From: Nonomuraea candida
Lineage (GTDB): Bacteria; Actinomycetota; Actinomycetes; Streptosporangiales; Streptosporangiaceae
NCBI RefSeq assembly: GCF_000725485.1
Contig: NZ_JOAG01000049.1
Span: 1 to 64,000 of the forward strand
DNA length: 64,000 nt
Direction of reading: 5' to 3'
The notes beneath the pieces are model-generated. The model was not told the origin of the DNA. It saw only the letters and a program-made list of their open reading frames with translations, and searched no databases. Shown here one piece after another: positions 28,450 to 37,443 of this stretch (positions are counted from its first letter, which is position 1; each line of letters begins with the position of its first letter). The position numbers were made by a program, and so were the translations under genes.

Positions 28450-29100
28450 ATGTCCAAGCGCCACCTCGCCGCCGCGGCCGCCGCCGCGGCCACCCTCCTG
28501 CCCGCCACCGTGCTCACCACGGCGCTCACCACGGCGCTCACCACGGCGCTCACCACCGTGCTCACCACTGTCGCCACCACCCTGCCCGCGCACGCCGCAC
28601 CGGCCCAGGAACTGCGGCTCAGGGGCGGGCTGACGCTCTACATCCCGATCGGGTGGAAGGTCTACGGCGCCGGCACGGACGTGGTCCAGGTCGTCACCGG
28701 CACGTGCGGCAAGCCCATGGGCTGGGGCTCGCCCAAGTGCGACTCCTTCTACGTCCTCGGTCCCGAGCGCATCAGGCAGGGCGCGGAGGGCTTCTCCCCG
28801 TACACCGGCAGGAGCCCCTACTACCCGGCCAGCGACGTGCAGCCCTGTCCCTTCAACCCGAAGTGGTACGAGCTCATCGGCCCGAAGGTGACCAAGGGCC
28901 TGCGCCAGGTCGGCCCCGGGCACAAGGCCGCCTACCGCGCCTGGCAGTCCACCTGCGTCTCCTCCTCCGGCTCCGGCTTCAAGGTGCGCAAGCGCTTCAC
29001 GCAGCGTGAGTGGTACCTGCCGAAGACCCGCGTCCTGGTCGTCGACCAGTGGAACACGCCCGGCCTGGCCGACGCGCTCAGGCACGCCGACTGGAAGTAG
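28450..29100 (+). CDS. Secreted protein of unknown function with repeat-expanded signal peptide
   Basis: A 216-aa exported protein. After MSKRHLAAAAAAAATLLPATV, four LTTA/LTTV tetrapeptide repeats lengthen the hydrophobic core, ending at AHA. The mature domain (about 165 aa) contains LTLYIPIGWKVYG, four cysteines (TCGKPMGWGSPKC, QPCPFNP, STCVSS) that could form two disulfides, and a basic C-terminal region. No known family is recognised. Its 3' end overlaps the convergent MFS gene by 23 bp. Confidence 0.75.
   Translation: MSKRHLAAAAAAAATLLPATVLTTALTTALTTALTTVLTTVATTLPAHAAPAQELRLRGGLTLYIPIGWKVYGAGTDVVQVVTGTCGKPMGWGSPKCDSFYVLGPERIRQGAEGFSPYTGRSPYYPASDVQPCPFNPKWYELIGPKVTKGLRQVGPGHKAAYRAWQSTCVSSSGSGFKVRKRFTQREWYLPKTRVLVVDQWNTPGLADALRHADWK
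28513..28572. repeat. 12-bp tandem repeat in a signal-peptide coding region
   Basis: CTCACCACGGCG is repeated exactly at 28513-28524, 28525-28536 and 28537-28548, followed by two variant units to 28572. Each unit adds Leu-Thr-Thr-Ala/Val to the signal peptide core. Confidence 0.88.
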
Positions 29101-30277
29101 CGGCGCGCCGGGCGGAGACGAAGACGCCGGCGCAGGCCAGGGCGATGAGCACCGGCACCAGCAGGAACGCGCTGCCGGTGCCGAAGGCGTCGGCCAGCGC
29201 GCCGAGCGCCAGCGGCCCGATCGCCATGGCGGCGCCCGCCCAGACGGGCGAGGCCGCCGCCGCCAGGTCCGCCCGGCCGCCCGCGCCGGCGATCAGCGCC
29301 GCCAGCGCGAGGGGGAAGTGCAGCGACACGCCGAGCCCGCAGACCACCAGCCCGGCGTACGACAGCACCGGCGTGGTGCTCGGCCAGAACAGCAGCCAGC
29401 CCGCGAACGTCACCCCCAGCGCCCCCGCGAACAGCGGCGCGGCCGGCAGCCGCAGCGCCAGGTACGTCCCGGCGAACCTGCCCGCCGCCATGCCGCCCAT
29501 GAACGCCGTCAGCCCCGTGGCCGCCGTGGCCACGCCCAGCCCCGTGCGGGCGGTGAGCAGCTCGGCGGCCCAGAGGGTGAAGCTGAACTCCAGCGCCACG
29601 CAGCAGAACAACACCGCCCCCGCCAGGTGGAACCGCCACCCGGTCCGCCCCCCGCCCTCCGGCCCGGCGGCGGGCGGGGCGATCGGGGCGGGGGCGGGGC
29701 GAGGGGCGGGCCAGACGCGGCCGAGGGTCAGGGCGAGCAGGACGGCGGCGATCGGCGTGGCCAGGAGCGCGGCCCGCCAGCCCAGCGTCGTCTGGGCGAC
29801 CAGGCTGAGCCCGAACGTCATCGCCATGCCCACCACCACGGCCACCGCGTTGGCCTCGCTGATCGCGGCGGCCCCGGCCGGCCCGTGGTGGTCGCTGAGC
29901 GCCGCCATGGAGGTGTAGAGCATGACGGAGCCGAACCAGCCGGCCACGCCGTACCCGAGCAGCGTCAGCGGCAGGGCGTCGGTGGCGAAGACCGTCAGCA
30001 TGCCGGCGCTCATCCCCGCCAGCCCGATCCAGCTCGTGGCGCGCCTGCCGAGCCGCCGGACGAGCAGGGGGAGCAGGAGCCCGGCCGCGATCGTGCCCAC
30101 GGCCATGGCCGTGCCGTGCAGGCCCGCCACGGTGGCCGTGGCGCGCTGGTCGGCGCGGAGCAGGGGCAGGGCGGCGCTCAGGCCGTACACGAAGGTGGCG
30201 AACGCGCTGAGCTGCAGGTAGATGAGCCAGGTCGGGCGGTCTCTGATCAGTCGGACGGGCGGTAAGACCGTGCTCAC
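29078..30277 (-). CDS. MFS transporter
   Basis: A 399-aa major facilitator with about 12 hydrophobic helices. The N-terminal half shows [19 protein letters not shown] entry, [26 protein letters not shown] between helices 2 and 3, and a Pro-rich cytoplasmic loop ([19 protein letters not shown]) in the middle. It resembles uncharacterised drug or sugar efflux permeases; the substrate cannot be assigned. The start is a GTG. Neighbouring otsA is on the same strand upstream, separated by the repeat-rich otsA 3' region. Confidence 0.82.
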   Translation of the reverse strand: MSTVLPPVRLIRDRPTWLIYLQLSAFATFVYGLSAALPLLRADQRATATVAGLHGTAMAVGTIAAGLLLPLLVRRLGRRATSWIGLAGMSAGMLTVFATDALPLTLLGYGVAGWFGSVMLYTSMAALSDHHGPAGAAAISEANAVAVVVGMAMTFGLSLVAQTTLGWRAALLATPIAAVLLALTLGRVWPAPRPAPAPIAPPAAGPEGGGRTGWRFHLAGAVLFCCVALEFSFTLWAAELLTARTGLGVATAATGLTAFMGGMAAGRFAGTYLALRLPAAPLFAGALGVTFAGWLLFWPSTTPVLSYAGLVVCGLGVSLHFPLALAALIAGAGGRADLAAAASPVWAGAAMAIGPLALGALADAFGTGSAFLLVPVLIALACAGVFVSARRAATSSRRA

Positions 30278-30337
30278 CCGGCAGCCTCTCGCTGGAAATG
30301 GAGGGGTTCGTCCCTCTCACGCTGGGTTTGTCCCTTC

Positions 30338-30482
30338 CATGCTAGGGGAGGGCGGTCGAGCCGGGCCGCGAGGGTGGCGACCGCTTCACGCGCCTGGCCG
30401 GGCGAGGGCGTCCGGCCGGGCCGCGAGGGCGGCGACGACCCCGCGCGCCTGGCTAGGTGAGGGCGTCGAGCTGGGCCGCGAG
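30338..30482. repeat. Three degenerate ~54-bp copies of the otsA 3' end
   Basis: The otsA terminal segment with its stop codon (30441-30482) is repeated downstream at 30388-30427 and about 30339-30372. Shared words include CGCGCCTGGC, GAGGGCGTC and GGGCCGCGAG. In the copies the stop is replaced or shifted and the reading frame moves. Confidence 0.75.
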
Positions 30483-31877
30483 CCACTTCTGCGGCGGCAG
30501 GGCGGTGGCGGCGGCGTGCAGCTTGTCGCGGCGCGTGCGGCGCTCGTCCTCCGGCATGACCAGCGCTTCGTGCAGCGCGGCTGCGGTGCCGCTGATGTCG
30601 TAGGGGTTGACCACGAGCGCGTGCGGCCCCAGCTCGGCCGCCGCGCCGGCCTCCCGCGACAGCACCAGCGCGCACCGCGGGGACAGGACGGGGCCCTCCT
30701 TGGCGACCAGGTTCATGCCGTCGCGGATGGGGTTGACCAGCAGCACGTCGGCCAGCCGGTACGCGGCCAGCGAACGCGGATAGTCGTCGTCGACGTTGAG
30801 GATCAGCGGGTCCCAGTCCTCCGTGGCGTACTCGTCCTCGATCTGCCGGGCGCAGCGCTGCACCGAGGCGGTGTATTCGCGGTATTCGGGCAGGTCGTGC
30901 CGGCTGGGGTAGGCGAAGGCCAGGTGCACCACGCGGCCGTGCCACTCGGGGTGGGCGGCCAGGAACTCGCGGTAGGCGACCAGCCCGCGCACGATGTTCT
31001 TCGACAGCTCGGTGCGGTCGATGCGGACGATCAGGCGGCGGTCGCCCACCTGCTCGCGCAGCGCGGTCACGTGGGACTCGACGTCGGGCTCGCAGGCCCG
31101 CTGCCACAGCGCGTCGCCGTCCACGCCCAGGCTGTGCACGCCGATGCGGGTCGTCCGGCCCTCATAGGTGACGCTGCGCCCCACGCGGTCGGCCTCCGCG
31201 CCCAGCAGCCGCTCGCAGCAGTCCATGAACGCCTGCGCCCACCTGTCGGTGAGGAACCCGGCGTGATCGGCCCCCAGAATGCCTTCCAGGACCTCTCCCG
31301 CCACCTCGTCGGGCAGCAGGGAGAAGTATTCGGGCGGCGCCCACGGGGTGTGGCTGAAGTGCGCGATGCGCAGGTCGGGCCGTTCGGCGCGGAGCATCGC
31401 GGGGGTCAGCGTCAGGTGATAGTCCTGCACCATCACGCGGGCGCCGTGCGCGGCCTCCTCGGCCAGCGCCAGCGCGAACGCGCCGTTGTAGTCGCGGTAG
31501 CACTCCCACTCGCGCTCGAACCTGGTGCCGAAGCTGGGCGAGTTGGGGATGTCGTAGAGCAGGTGGTTGACGAACCACAGTGTGGAGTTGGCCACGGCGT
31601 TGTAGGCGCGGTGGAAGGTGGCGGGCGCGATGTCGAGCATCCGCACCGGGCCGGTGTCGTAGCCCGCGTGGTCGATGCGGCCCCCCGGGGCCAGGCGCAC
31701 GGCGCCGCGGTCGCCGTCGGACAGCGCGGCGCAGACCCACAGCACGCCGTGGTCCTTGGCCACCCCCGACAACCCCGAGACGAGGCCGCCGCCGCCCCGT
31801 CTCATGGTGAGTTCGCCCTCGTCGGAGACGGTGAAGGAGACCGGCCCTCGGTTGGAGGCGAGCAGGACGCTGTTCAT
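30453..31877 (-). CDS. otsA: Trehalose-6-phosphate synthase
   Basis: A 474-aa GT20 glycosyltransferase that joins UDP-glucose (or GDP-glucose) and glucose-6-phosphate. Blocks include [12 protein letters not shown] at the N-terminus, [61 protein letters not shown] and the donor-binding [26 protein letters not shown] precedes the ATG. It is divergent from the ECF sigma gene with 31 bp between start codons, so their promoters overlap. With OtsB it makes trehalose, an osmo- and spore protectant in actinomycetes. Confidence 0.93.
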   Translation of the reverse strand: MNSVLLASNRGPVSFTVSDEGELTMRRGGGGLVSGLSGVAKDHGVLWVCAALSDGDRGAVRLAPGGRIDHAGYDTGPVRMLDIAPATFHRAYNAVANSTLWFVNHLLYDIPNSPSFGTRFEREWECYRDYNGAFALALAEEAAHGARVMVQDYHLTLTPAMLRAERPDLRIAHFSHTPWAPPEYFSLLPDEVAGEVLEGILGADHAGFLTDRWAQAFMDCCERLLGAEADRVGRSVTYEGRTTRIGVHSLGVDGDALWQRACEPDVESHVTALREQVGDRRLIVRIDRTELSKNIVRGLVAYREFLAAHPEWHGRVVHLAFAYPSRHDLPEYREYTASVQRCARQIEDEYATEDWDPLILNVDDDYPRSLAAYRLADVLLVNPIRDGMNLVAKEGPVLSPRCALVLSREAGAAAELGPHALVVNPYDISGTAAALHEALVMPEDERRTRRDKLHAAATALPPQKWLAAQLDALT

Positions 31878-31889
31878 TCAGGCTCCCTT

Positions 31890-31908
31890 CGATCATAGGA
31901 TCCCAGCT
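31890..31908. promoter_or_regulatory. Overlapping divergent -10 boxes of otsA and the ECF sigma gene
   Basis: On the plus strand TAGGAT (31896-31901) lies 7 nt before the sigma ATG. On the minus strand TATGAT overlaps the same bases and would start otsA transcription just before its ribosome binding site. The two polymerases cannot occupy the site together. Confidence 0.5.
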
Positions 31909-32463
31909 ATGGCGCTTGATGAGCTAACCGAGGAACTCGCCCGCTCCGCAGCCGCCGGAGACCATCGCGCACTTGGCGAACTCCTGGCGCGGATCGAGCC
32001 TGACGTGATGCGTCACTGCGCCCGGATCCTGCCCTATCACCAGGACGCCGAGGAAGCCTGCCAAGATACGCTGCTGGCCGTGGCGCGCAACATCGGCCGC
32101 TTCGAGGGGCGGGCCAGGTTCAGCACCTGGCTGCACATCGTGACGGCCAACTGCGCGCGCACCACCTACCGGTCGCTGAAGCGCAGGGCGGCCGAGCAGA
32201 GCTCCGACGAGCTGCCCGTGCAGAAGCCCGACGTGCGGCGGGTCAGCGTGATCGCGGGCTCGCGGCTCGACCTGCTCGACGCGATGGAGGCGCTGGAGGC
32301 CGACAAACCCGACCTGGCGCAGGCGCTGGTGTTGCGCGACATCGTCCAGCTCGACTACAACGAGGTGGCCGAACAGCTCAACATCCCGCTGGGCACCGCG
32401 AAGTCGCGCATTCACCAGGCCCGCAAATACGTGCAGGGCGTGCTGGGTGAGGACTATCGCTGA
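31909..32463 (+). CDS. ECF-type RNA polymerase sigma factor
   Basis: A 184-aa sigma-70 family protein with region 2 (DVMRHCARILPYHQDAEEACQDTLLAVARNIGRFEGRARFSTWLHIVTANCAR) and region 4 (LVLRDIVQLDYNEVAEQLNIPLGTAKSRIHQARKYV), and no region 3 or N-terminal extension. The ATG at 31909 is preferred: TAGGAT 7 nt upstream gives a leaderless message, and the longer upstream frame reads through otsA antisense. No anti-sigma gene lies beside it, so its control is not evident. The shared promoter region with otsA hints at a link to trehalose or osmotic stress, an inference. Confidence 0.9.
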   Translation: MALDELTEELARSAAAGDHRALGELLARIEPDVMRHCARILPYHQDAEEACQDTLLAVARNIGRFEGRARFSTWLHIVTANCARTTYRSLKRRAAEQSSDELPVQKPDVRRVSVIAGSRLDLLDAMEALEADKPDLAQALVLRDIVQLDYNEVAEQLNIPLGTAKSRIHQARKYVQGVLGEDYR

Positions 32464-32477
32464 GACTGTCCGTCTCA
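32461..32477 (+). terminator. Short hairpin at the sigma gene stop codon
   Basis: TGAGAC (32461-32466, including the stop) pairs with GTCTCA (32472-32477) around TGTCC. The stem is only 6 bp and lacks a U-run, so termination is uncertain. Confidence 0.35.
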
Positions 32478-32516
32478 CATGCTGAGATGGGTGGTAATTT
32501 CGGCCACTTAAGAGGG

Positions 32517-32522
32517 TAGAGT
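32517..32522 (+). promoter_or_regulatory. Candidate -10 box of the riboswitch transcript
   Basis: TAGAGT lies 22 bp before the first base of riboswitch stem P1, which would place the transcription start about 15 nt ahead of the aptamer. No good -35 hexamer is evident. Confidence 0.35.
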
Positions 32523-32544
32523 CCTTTTCAACAACTGCATATTG

Positions 32545-32682
32545 CTCATCCAGAGGGGTGGAGGGACCGGCCCTGCGAAGCCCCGGCAACCCTCCCGGCT
32601 TTCGACTCGCGACCTGGCGAGGCCGACCGGGACAAGGTGCCAATTCCGGTTCGCGGTCAAGGTGGCCGTGGGCGAAGATGAG
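32545..32682 (+). promoter_or_regulatory. SAM-I (S-box) riboswitch
   Basis: The aptamer follows the S-box consensus closely. The CTCATC 5' strand of P1 (32545-32550) pairs with GATGAG (32677-32682). Inside are CAGAGGGGTGGAGGGACCGG, CCCTGCGAAGCCCCGGCAACC and the core AAGGTGCCAATTCC. S-box RNAs bind S-adenosylmethionine and switch off sulfur-amino-acid genes. There is no terminator after P1. Instead, the P1 3' strand overlaps the ribosome binding site GAGGGAAGG (32680-32688) of the next gene, so SAM binding should block translation. The downstream gene is therefore expected to belong to methionine metabolism. Confidence 0.92.
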
Positions 32683-32697
32683 GGAAGGCCTCGCTTC

Positions 32698-33933
32698 ATG
32701 TCGCTTGACTTTGGTCCTGCCGTCGCTCTCTCCTGCCGCGAGTGCGGCGCCCGTTACCCGCTGGGTCCCAGCTTCGCGTGCCAGGAGTGTTTCGGGCCGC
32801 TGGAGGCGGCCTACGACTTCGGCGAGGTGACCCGCGCGCAGATCGAGTCGGGTCCCGCCAACATCTGGCGTTACCGGTCGTTGTTGCCGGTGCCCGCGGA
32901 CGTCATCGACAAGCCGAATATGAACCCCGGCTGGACTAAATTGGTCAAGGCCGGAAACCTGGGCCGACAGCTCGGCATCAAGTCCCTTTACGTGAAGGAC
33001 GACTCGGGCAACCCCACCCACTCCTTCAAGGACCGCGTGGTCGCGATGGCCGTGGAGGCGGCGCGCAACTTCGGGTTCCACACGCTTTCCTGCTCGTCCA
33101 CCGGCAACCTCGCGGGCGCGGTGACCGCCGCGGCGGCGCGGGCGGGGCTGGAGGCGTGCGTGTTCATCCCGGCCAACCTGGAGCAGGCCAAGATCGCCAT
33201 GGCCCGCGTCTTCGGCGGGCGGCTGATCGGGATCGACGGCACCTATGACGAGGTCAACCGCTTCTGCTCCGAGCTGATCGGCGACCCCATGGGTGACAAG
33301 TGGGGCTTCGTCAACGTCAACCTGCGGCCCTACTACGCCGAGGGCTCCAAGACCCTCGCGTACGAGATCGCCGAGCAGCTCGGCTGGCGGCTGCCCGAGC
33401 AGATCATCATCCCCATCGCCTCGGGCTCGCAGCTCACGAAGATCGACAAGGGCTTCAAGGAGCTGGTCAGGCTGGGGCTGGTGGAGGACACGCCGTACAA
33501 GATCTTCGGCGCCCAGGCGGCCGGGTGCTCGCCGGTGTCCGCCGCCTACAAGGCCGGCCACGACGTCGTCCAGCCGGTCAAGCCCGACACCATCGCCAAG
33601 TCGCTGGCCATCGGCAACCCCGCCGACGGGCCGTACGTGCTGGACATCGCGCGGCGCACCGGCGGGGGTGTCGAGGACGTCACCGACGACGAGATCGTGG
33701 CCGCGATGCGGCTCCTGGCCTCGACCGAGGGCATCTTCGCCGAGACCGCCGGCGGGGTGACCGTGGGCGTGCTGAAGAAGCTCACCGAGAGCGGGCGGCT
33801 CGACCCCGAGGCCGAGACCGTGGTGCTCAACACGGGCGACGGCCTCAAGACGCTCGACGTGCTGAGCGACGAGGACACGAGGCCCACGGCCGTGATCCGG
33901 CCCTCTCTCGACGCGTTCCGCGCGACTGTCTGA
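32698..33933 (+). CDS. metM: Threonine-synthase-fold PLP enzyme, probable MetM-type homocysteine synthase
   Basis: A 411-aa fold-type II PLP enzyme. It has an N-terminal zinc-ribbon-like segment (CRECGARYPLGPSFACQECFGPLE), the PLP lysine in GNPTHSFKDRV, SSTGNLAGAV, IPIASGSQLTK and a C-terminal LNTGDGLKTLDVL. By sequence alone it would be called threonine synthase (thrC), acting on O-phosphohomoserine. Three facts argue for homocysteine synthesis: the SAM riboswitch directly in front, the ThiS/MoaD-like gene 22 bp downstream, and my recollection of a Streptomyces pair called MetM/MetO that makes homocysteine from O-phosphohomoserine with a thiocarboxylated carrier. The ATG at 32698 follows GAGGGAAGG. 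Threonine synthase activity is not excluded. Confidence 0.8.
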   Translation: MSLDFGPAVALSCRECGARYPLGPSFACQECFGPLEAAYDFGEVTRAQIESGPANIWRYRSLLPVPADVIDKPNMNPGWTKLVKAGNLGRQLGIKSLYVKDDSGNPTHSFKDRVVAMAVEAARNFGFHTLSCSSTGNLAGAVTAAAARAGLEACVFIPANLEQAKIAMARVFGGRLIGIDGTYDEVNRFCSELIGDPMGDKWGFVNVNLRPYYAEGSKTLAYEIAEQLGWRLPEQIIIPIASGSQLTKIDKGFKELVRLGLVEDTPYKIFGAQAAGCSPVSAAYKAGHDVVQPVKPDTIAKSLAIGNPADGPYVLDIARRTGGGVEDVTDDEIVAAMRLLASTEGIFAETAGGVTVGVLKKLTESGRLDPEAETVVLNTGDGLKTLDVLSDEDTRPTAVIRPSLDAFRATV

Positions 33934-33955
33934 CAACCAGGAAAGGCTCTCGAAC

Positions 33956-34231
33956 ATGTCTGTTTCTGTGCGGATTCCCACCATTCTGCGCACGTACACC
34001 GGCGGTAACGCGGAGGTCAGTGGCGAAGGCGCGACGCTTCGTGACGTTCTCGCCAAGCTCGACTCCGACTACCCGGGGATCGGCGCGAGAATTCTGGATG
34101 AATCGGGCAAGATTCGCCGTTTCGTCAACGTTTACGTGGGGGAAGAGGACGTCCGTTTCGCCGAGGGGCTCGACACTCCCGCCCCTGAAGGCACTCAGAT
34201 CTCCATCATCCCGGCGGTCGCCGGCGGCTGA
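33956..34231 (+). CDS. metO: ThiS/MoaD-like sulfur carrier protein, probable MetO
   Basis: A 91-aa beta-grasp protein: VSVRIPTILRTYTGGNAEVSGEG, LRDVLAKLDSDYPGIGARILDESGKIRRFVNVYVGEEDVRFAEGLDTPAPEG and the C-terminus ISIIPAVAGG. The exposed terminal Gly-Gly is what E1-like enzymes adenylate and convert to a thiocarboxylate. AGGAAAGG precedes the ATG, 22 bp after the PLP enzyme gene, and a terminator follows, so the two genes form a two-cistron unit under the SAM riboswitch. It resembles mycobacterial CysO but is paired with a threonine-synthase-fold enzyme rather than CysM. The activating E1 and any Mec+-type protease must be encoded elsewhere. Confidence 0.85.
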   Translation: MSVSVRIPTILRTYTGGNAEVSGEGATLRDVLAKLDSDYPGIGARILDESGKIRRFVNVYVGEEDVRFAEGLDTPAPEGTQISIIPAVAGG

Positions 34232-34249
34232 CGGCCCGCACCCACTCTT

Positions 34250-34284
34250 GAAGGCGCCCCAAGTGGGCGCCTTCTCCATTTTCG
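34250..34284 (+). terminator. Intrinsic terminator of the riboswitch operon
   Basis: GAAGGCGCCC (34250-34259) and GGGCGCCTTC (34265-34274) form a perfect 10-bp stem with a 5-nt loop, followed by TCCATTTTC. Confidence 0.85.
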
Positions 34285-34346
34285 GGCCTATTCAACCTTG
34301 AACGACTTCGCCGAGAAAGAAATTGGCGGTTTGCAGATTGACTCTG

Positions 34347-34374
34347 TTGCCAAACCCCGTGCCACAGGTATGGT
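34347..34374 (+). promoter_or_regulatory. Candidate promoter of the cold-shock gene
   Basis: TTGCCA (34347-34352), 16 bp, TATGGT (34369-34374). This would give a 5' UTR of about 90 nt, in keeping with the long leaders of cold-shock mRNAs. Confidence 0.4.
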
Positions 34375-34471
34375 CGAGGGCGATCGTCTGGCTGATTTCC
34401 CTTAAGTCATACGATTACAGGTCCCGCGGAGGAATGGGCGAGATCTGAGAGACCAGTAAGAGGAGTCGGAA

Positions 34472-34672
34472 GTGGCGCAGGGCACCGTCAAGTGGTTCAA
34501 CGCGGACAAGGGCTACGGCTTCATCGCGGTAGACGGTGGTAAGGATGTATTCGTCCATTACTCAGCGATCCTGATGGACGGGTACCGCTCTCTCGAACAG
34601 GGGCAGCGCGTCGAGTTCGAGATCACGCAGGGCCAGAAGGGGCCGCAGGCGGAGTCCGTCCGCACGGTCTGA
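34472..34672 (+). CDS. Cold-shock protein (CspA family)
   Basis: A 66-aa single CSD protein with RNP1 KGYGFIAV and RNP2 VFVHYSAI, full normal length. It binds single-stranded RNA and DNA as an RNA chaperone. The GTG start is set by AAGAGGAG six nt upstream. It sits between the riboswitch operon and groEL, the order I recall for the Streptomyces SCO4293-SCO4296 block, so the neighbourhood is ancient. Confidence 0.95.
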   Translation: MAQGTVKWFNADKGYGFIAVDGGKDVFVHYSAILMDGYRSLEQGQRVEFEITQGQKGPQAESVRTV

Positions 34673-34831
34673 TTGACATCGCTGGTATGCACCGGGCGGG
34701 ATCGCACGGTAACGCAGTCCGTGTGAGGCCGTCACCCCCTCATTCGTCGACTCGCGTGCGGCGAGCTGCTCGGGCGGCTCGCCGTACCGACACACTGACC
34801 TGCACGGAAGTGTCGGGCAGGGGGGCGCTCG

Positions 34832-34858
34832 CTTGCACTCGGCAGGGTAGAGTGCTAA
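34832..34858 (+). promoter_or_regulatory. CIRCE element 1 (HrcA operator)
   Basis: CTTGCACTC, 9 nt, GAGTGCTAA: one half matches the CIRCE consensus (TTAGCACTC-N9-GAGTGCTAA) exactly and the other with two changes. TTGCAC (34833-34838) and TAAACA (34856-34861), 17 bp apart, could be the groEL promoter, in which case this operator covers it. Confidence 0.85.
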
Positions 34859-34866
34859 ACAGTTCG

Positions 34867-34893
34867 TTGGCACTCTGTGCAGCAGAGTGCCAA
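34867..34893 (+). promoter_or_regulatory. CIRCE element 2 (HrcA operator)
   Basis: TTGGCACTC, 9 nt, GAGTGCCAA: a perfect inverted repeat with one change per arm from consensus. Its centre is 35 bp downstream of that of the first element, probably at the transcription start. Confidence 0.92.
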
Positions 34894-34935
34894 ACCGGGA
34901 TCGAGACGATGGGGTCTGCCGAACGGAGATGCTGA

Positions 34936-36627
<1,692 letters not shown>

Positions 36628-36651
36628 GTCTATCCCGTCGAAGACGTGAGT

Positions 36652-36685
36652 GCGGCCCGGGGTTTTCCCGGGCCGCTCTTGTTTT
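36652..36685 (+). terminator. Intrinsic terminator of groEL
   Basis: GCGGCCCGGG (36652-36661) and CCCGGGCCGC (36667-36676) form a perfect 10-bp stem around GTTTT, followed by TCTTGTTTTC. Confidence 0.92.
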
Positions 36686-36774
36686 CGGCGACTGCCATTA
36701 CGTTTCACGATTGATCCGCTACTTGGCGTGAGGAAGGGTGGTGGCGACCATCCGCCTCGACGAAGGAGTAGAGG

Positions 36775-37257
36775 ATGCCTTTCCGCAGCAGGCGTGCCTC
36801 CGGCACCGCCACCCACCCCGTTCCCGGCAATGCCGTCCGGGCTGTTCCCGGCATCGCCACCCACCCCGTTCCCTTCACCGCCACCCACCCTGTTCCCGGT
36901 GCCGGGGCCCCGACCATCCCGGGTGCCGCGACCGTCCGGGGTGGCGCGACCGTGCGGGGTGGTGCTCGTGGCGCAGCCGCCCTGACCATGACAGCCCTGG
37001 CCGGGCTGGCCCTGACCGCCGTCGCCGCCCTGGCCCTGGGCGGCGCGATTGCCGCTCCCGCGCGGGCGGACGAGGCGTGGGCCGACGGGGCGTGGGCGAC
37101 CAACGTGCATCTCAGTGACGAGCACGAGCCCCAGATCCGGCTGCCGCGCGAGCTCCAGATGCCGCTGTGCCTGCCCGCGCCCGGCCTGGGCATCCCGCTC
37201 ATCGACGCGTTGCTGCCCGAGCTGGTGGGCTGCCCCGCCATGGGCCTCGCCCGCTGA
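36775..37257 (+). CDS. Small exported protein with repetitive N-terminus, unknown function
   Basis: A 160-aa product. Residues 1-66 are a basic, Pro/Thr/Gly-rich region built from ATHPVPG-type and ATVRGG repeats. Residues 67-98 form an export signal (ALTMTALAGLALTAVAALAL, ending ARA-DEAWADG). The mature part of about 60 residues contains VHLSDEHEPQIRLPRELQMPLCLPAPGLGIPLIDALLPELVGCP with two cysteines. The long N-terminal region before the signal is odd; it could be a late repeat expansion. AAGGAG and GAGG before the ATG support the start. No family recognised. Confidence 0.6.
   Translation: MPFRSRRASGTATHPVPGNAVRAVPGIATHPVPFTATHPVPGAGAPTIPGAATVRGGATVRGGARGAAALTMTALAGLALTAVAALALGGAIAAPARADEAWADGAWATNVHLSDEHEPQIRLPRELQMPLCLPAPGLGIPLIDALLPELVGCPAMGLAR
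36806..36966. repeat. In-frame repeats in the N-terminal coding region
   Basis: CGCCACCCACCC(C/T)GTTCCC occurs three times between 36806 and 36900, encoding ATHPVP. An 18-bp unit (GCGACCGTCCGGGGTGGC type) is doubled at 36928-36966, encoding ATVRGG. Confidence 0.75.
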
Positions 37258-37397
37258 CCGGGCAGTGCGCGCCGCCTCGCCACGGGTCTCGCCGGCCGGT
37301 CGGGGTGGCGGGCGGGCCTTGCCACGGATCACGCCGGCTGGTCGGGGTTGGCGTGCGCCGCCTCGCCACGGGGTTCGGCGGCCGGCCGGTCGATGCG
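37236..37397. repeat. Four ~42-bp copies of a gene 3' end
   Basis: The end of the preceding gene, with its stop codon (37236-37263), is followed by related units starting at 37278, 37320 and 37364 (periods 42, 42, 44). Shared words are GCCACGG, CGCCGGC and GGTCGGGG. In the downstream copies the TGA has become CGG or similar. Confidence 0.78.
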
Positions 37398-37443
37398 TGC
37401 GCCCCGCCGCCCGGAGGGGGGCGGCGGGGCGCACGGCGGGCTG

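Noticed and set aside
32698..33933. Simple annotation as threonine synthase
   Set aside because: The upstream SAM-I riboswitch and downstream sulfur carrier do not fit threonine synthesis; kept as an alternative, not the main call.
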